Of a DNA stretch of 35,401 nt, positions 33,359-35,401 are shown piece by piece. Location of the stretch: the NCBI GenBank assembly GCA_905478335.1, contig CAJQIC010000004.1, positions 1 through 35,401 on the forward strand, in the 5' to 3' direction. The stretch comes from an uncultured Bacteroidia bacterium. Its GTDB lineage: Bacteria > Bacteroidota > Bacteroidia > NS11-12g > UBA9320. The translations under genes were made by a program, and so were the position numbers. Positions within the stretch are counted from its first letter, which is position 1; each line of letters starts with the position of its first letter. The notes beneath the pieces were generated by a model. That model did no database searches. It saw only the letters and a program-made list of their open reading frames with translations, and was not told where the DNA came from.

Positions 33359-33960
33359 TTAGGGCAGCACAAATGGAAGAATATAACAACAACGGAAAAA
33401 TGCACCCAAAGAAATTCTCTTTGGTACTGCTTATCGTTGGTATGACGATGCTATTTCTCGGTTTAACCAGTGCCTTTTTAGTTCGTGAAGCTGAAGGCAA
33501 TTGGCTTCACTTTAGTTTACCTCCTCAATTTGTAGGTAGCACAGTTGCCGTTGTGATCAGTTCATTGTCAATGTACTTTGCCTATTATTCAGCGAAAAAA
33601 GACAACCTAAAAAGTGTCACAATCGGCATGGCAGTGACGCTTGTTGCTGGTTTGAGTTTTGTCTATTTCCAATACTTAGGATTCAACGACATGGCCGATA
33701 GAGGTATTTACTTTTCGCCCGCCAACGGAAGTGCAGGTGGCTTAGTAAGTGGTTCTTTCGTCATTATGTTTATTGCCTTGCACTTGCTGCATTTATTAGG
33801 TGGTATCATATTCGTTACCGTCGTTTTAGTAAAGAGTTTAATGTTAAAAGTTCATAAGAAGGATACGCTGTCGATCAGTATGTGCAATACATACTGGCAC
33901 TTTGTAGGAGTCTTATGGATATATTTATACCTGTTTTTAAATTTTGCACCGCAACTTTAG
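33355..33960 (+). CDS. Cytochrome c oxidase subunit III, short paralog
   Basis: A 201-residue subunit III-like membrane protein with five helices, from LVLLIVGMTMLFLGLTSAFLV to TYWHFVGVLWIYLYLFLNFA. The closing motif YWHFVGVLWIYLY and the SFVIMFIALHLLHLLGG segment are the family marks. ATG overlaps the ctaB stop (ATGA at 33355-33358). Bacteroidota often carry two subunit III genes in a row, as here. Confidence 0.93.
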   Translation: MIRAAQMEEYNNNGKMHPKKFSLVLLIVGMTMLFLGLTSAFLVREAEGNWLHFSLPPQFVGSTVAVVISSLSMYFAYYSAKKDNLKSVTIGMAVTLVAGLSFVYFQYLGFNDMADRGIYFSPANGSAGGLVSGSFVIMFIALHLLHLLGGIIFVTVVLVKSLMLKVHKKDTLSISMCNTYWHFVGVLWIYLYLFLNFAPQL

Positions 33961-33966
33961 ATTATT

Positions 33967-34749
33967 ATGTCAAATACCGCAGTAAGCACAACGTCCACAT
34001 GGGCTGGAGGGAAATCACCATTTAAAATAAGCTACGGAAAGCTTATGATGTGGTTCTTCCTACTTTCTGATGCATTCACCTTTTCTTCTTTGTTGGTTGG
34101 TTATGCCACCGTTAGATTCTCATTCCCTCAAGCGAATGAAACTCAAATGGCAGAACTAAGAAAAGAAATGCCGTTTGGAACTGATGTTCATGAAATGTTT
34201 CATGCTAACCCAGATGGGTTTGTTGGAGCAATGAATGACCGAGGAATTTTTGCTGAAACACAATGGCCAGCTCCAGAGTTGGTATTTAATCACTTCCCAG
34301 GTCATCACTTACACTGGCCTCTGATGTTTGTGAGTTTAATGACTTTTATACTCATTATGAGTAGTGTCACCATGGTACTTGCCGTTGAGGCGGGCCAAAG
34401 GATGGAGCGGAAAAAAGTAGAGATATTTATGCTACTGACAATCATTGGTGGACTGATGTTCCTTGGTTGTCAAGCGTGGGAATGGACCAAATTTATAGGT
34501 GAGGGTGCAAAACTGTATACCAACCCATTTGGGCCAGTTACATTTGCGGCACTTTTCTTCTTGGTAACGGGCTTCCACGGATTCCACGTACTGAGTGGTG
34601 TAGTGATAAACTTTATTATTTATTTAAACGTGCTTAAAGGAACATACGAAGAACGAGGCCATTACGAAATGGTTGAAAAAGTTGGTCTATATTGGCACTT
34701 TGTAGACTTAGTTTGGGTATTCGTATTTACCTTCTTTTACCTTATATAG
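33967..34749 (+). CDS. Cytochrome c oxidase subunit III, long paralog
   Basis: A 260-residue subunit III: helices starting with KLMMWFFLLSDAFTFSSLLVGYA, a loop with PAPELVFNHFPGHHLHWPL, then GCQAWEWTKFI, FLVTGFHGFHVLSGV (the lipid-binding His pair region) and the closing YWHFVDLVWVFVFTFFYL. The loop between helices 1 and 2, about residues 50-115, is longer than in the short paralog. It starts 6 bp after the first subunit III gene. Confidence 0.95.
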   Translation: MSNTAVSTTSTWAGGKSPFKISYGKLMMWFFLLSDAFTFSSLLVGYATVRFSFPQANETQMAELRKEMPFGTDVHEMFHANPDGFVGAMNDRGIFAETQWPAPELVFNHFPGHHLHWPLMFVSLMTFILIMSSVTMVLAVEAGQRMERKKVEIFMLLTIIGGLMFLGCQAWEWTKFIGEGAKLYTNPFGPVTFAALFFLVTGFHGFHVLSGVVINFIIYLNVLKGTYEERGHYEMVEKVGLYWHFVDLVWVFVFTFFYLI

Positions 34750-34771
34750 TAACCTTTAATCGTATCATATC

Positions 34772-35134
34772 ATGAGTAATCATAAAACACCAGTAGACAT
34801 ACACGACGAAGTAAATTACGATCCAACAGTTTGGGTACCAAAAGCACATTCGCATGGTACTAAAGGGTTATGGAAAACGTTTTGGATTCTTTTGTTCCTT
34901 ACAATCGCAGATATTGGATTGTATTTTACCTTAGAACCTGGCACCTTCCGAAATGGCGTATTTATCTTTTTAGGTGTCGTTAAAGCAGCATTTATCGTGT
35001 ATAGCTTTATGCACTTAACTTTTGAACACACAGGGCTTAAAAAATCGATTGTATTACCAATGCTTTTCGTGATTTACCTGATTGTGTTAATGCTATCTGA
35101 AGCCTATTACTGGCTTGATTTAAACTGGTTATAG
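34772..35134 (+). CDS. Cytochrome c oxidase subunit IV (prokaryotic type)
   Basis: 120 residues with three helices: TFWILLFLTIADIGLYFTL, FIFLGVVKAAFIVYSFMHL and KKSIVLPMLFVIYLIVLML. The AAFIVYSFMHL motif is typical for small subunit IV (COX4_pro) proteins, which are thought to stabilise the oxidase core. The N-terminal 30 residues are soluble, with His-rich patches (HDEVNY, KAHSHGTKG). It stands 22 bp after the subunit III gene; its stop shares a G with the next start. Confidence 0.9.
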   Translation: MSNHKTPVDIHDEVNYDPTVWVPKAHSHGTKGLWKTFWILLFLTIADIGLYFTLEPGTFRNGVFIFLGVVKAAFIVYSFMHLTFEHTGLKKSIVLPMLFVIYLIVLMLSEAYYWLDLNWL

Positions 35135-35401
35135 TGGATAAGCAAAAGCGCGGTCGCATTGCGGTCGCTTTATTTATACTAATACCTATTGGCCTTTACT
35201 TCCTCTGGAGCAAAGCAAAGGAAACCTTCATTCCCCTAGATTATATGGGATCTTATTATGCAGACACTTCTTTGTTGGCAAATAAGGCACTTATTGATTC
35301 AACGATTGGCGATAATTACTATGTTACTGGCGACAGTATCATGGAGATATGGACGGTTAGAGATTTTGAATTAGTTGATCAAACGGGATCTCCCATTTCA
35401 C
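35134..35401 (+). CDS. N-terminal part of a SCO1/SenC-like copper chaperone, cut by the window edge
   Basis: 89 codons are visible. Start GTG 35134, overlapping the TAG of subunit IV by one base. After a short basic segment (MDKQKRGR) comes one membrane anchor (IAVALFILIPIGLYFLW), then a periplasmic linker and, near the edge, FELVDQTGSPIS, which resembles the opening strand of SCO/thioredoxin-like domains (FxLxDQxGxxI). SCO proteins help load copper into the CuA site of CoxB, and this gene is usual at this place in Bacteroidota cox operons. The CxxxC copper motif is outside the window, so identification is probable only. Confidence 0.72.
   Translation, partial: MDKQKRGRIAVALFILIPIGLYFLWSKAKETFIPLDYMGSYYADTSLLANKALIDSTIGDNYYVTGDSIMEIWTVRDFELVDQTGSPIS

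Overview
The window looks like a chromosomal segment of a low-GC marine-type Bacteroidota, most probably of the order Flavobacteriales. Four things point there: a type IX secretion (T9SS) C-terminal sorting domain on one cargo protein; PorE-like and OmpA-like envelope proteins; several TAnnTTTG promoter boxes in place of E. coli-like promoters; and the lineage-typical runs nusB-DUF1573-yajC-coaE and coxB-coxA-ctaA-ctaB-coxC-coxC-coxD-SCO. I see no prophage, insertion sequence, CRISPR array, rRNA or tRNA, so this is mostly core genome.

Layout. 1-3709 (+): the 3' part of a phosphohexomutase, a DUF2279 membrane protein, and a secreted protein with TPR, beta-propeller, carboxypeptidase-regulatory-like and SPOR parts. 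3712-5844 (-): a large exported Asp-box beta-propeller protein. 5970-8809 (+): a DUF3127 protein, a small metallophosphoesterase and a PorE-like OmpA lipoprotein. 8806-13027 (-): PRTase, CoaE, YajC, DUF1573 lipoprotein and NusB, then alanine dehydrogenase. 13189-16064 (+): a LysM lytic transglycosylase, a DUF4837 lipoprotein and PurN. 16065-16627 is a gene-free stretch with a GC-rich island and strong inverted repeats, followed by a PIN-PhoH ATPase (+). 18026-20518 (-): a small T9SS cargo protein and a COG2509 flavoprotein, separated by heptanucleotide repeats.

20598-26661 (+): a split transketolase whose two subunit genes are interrupted by a von Willebrand A (VWA) protein gene, then DapD, a glycosyltransferase and a CvfB-like S1 protein. 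26702-27356 holds a frameshifted outer-membrane barrel gene. From 27664 to the right edge runs an aa3-type cytochrome oxidase operon (CoxB, CoxA, heme A synthase, heme O synthase, two subunit III proteins, subunit IV, start of a SCO copper chaperone).

Working together: the cox operon encodes the terminal oxidase core, both heme A biosynthesis enzymes and a likely CuA-site metallochaperone in one tightly packed unit. The peptidoglycan and envelope genes (PorE-like, SPOR, LysM transglycosylase, YajC, T9SS cargo) are scattered but share an envelope theme. No clearly new defence or mobile system is visible. The best leads are the VWA gene between the transketolase halves, the unusual CoxB architecture (N-terminal heme c domain plus a long insertion in the CuA domain), two paralogous peptidoglycan-anchored scaffold architectures, the GC-rich intergenic island and the dispersed heptamer repeats.
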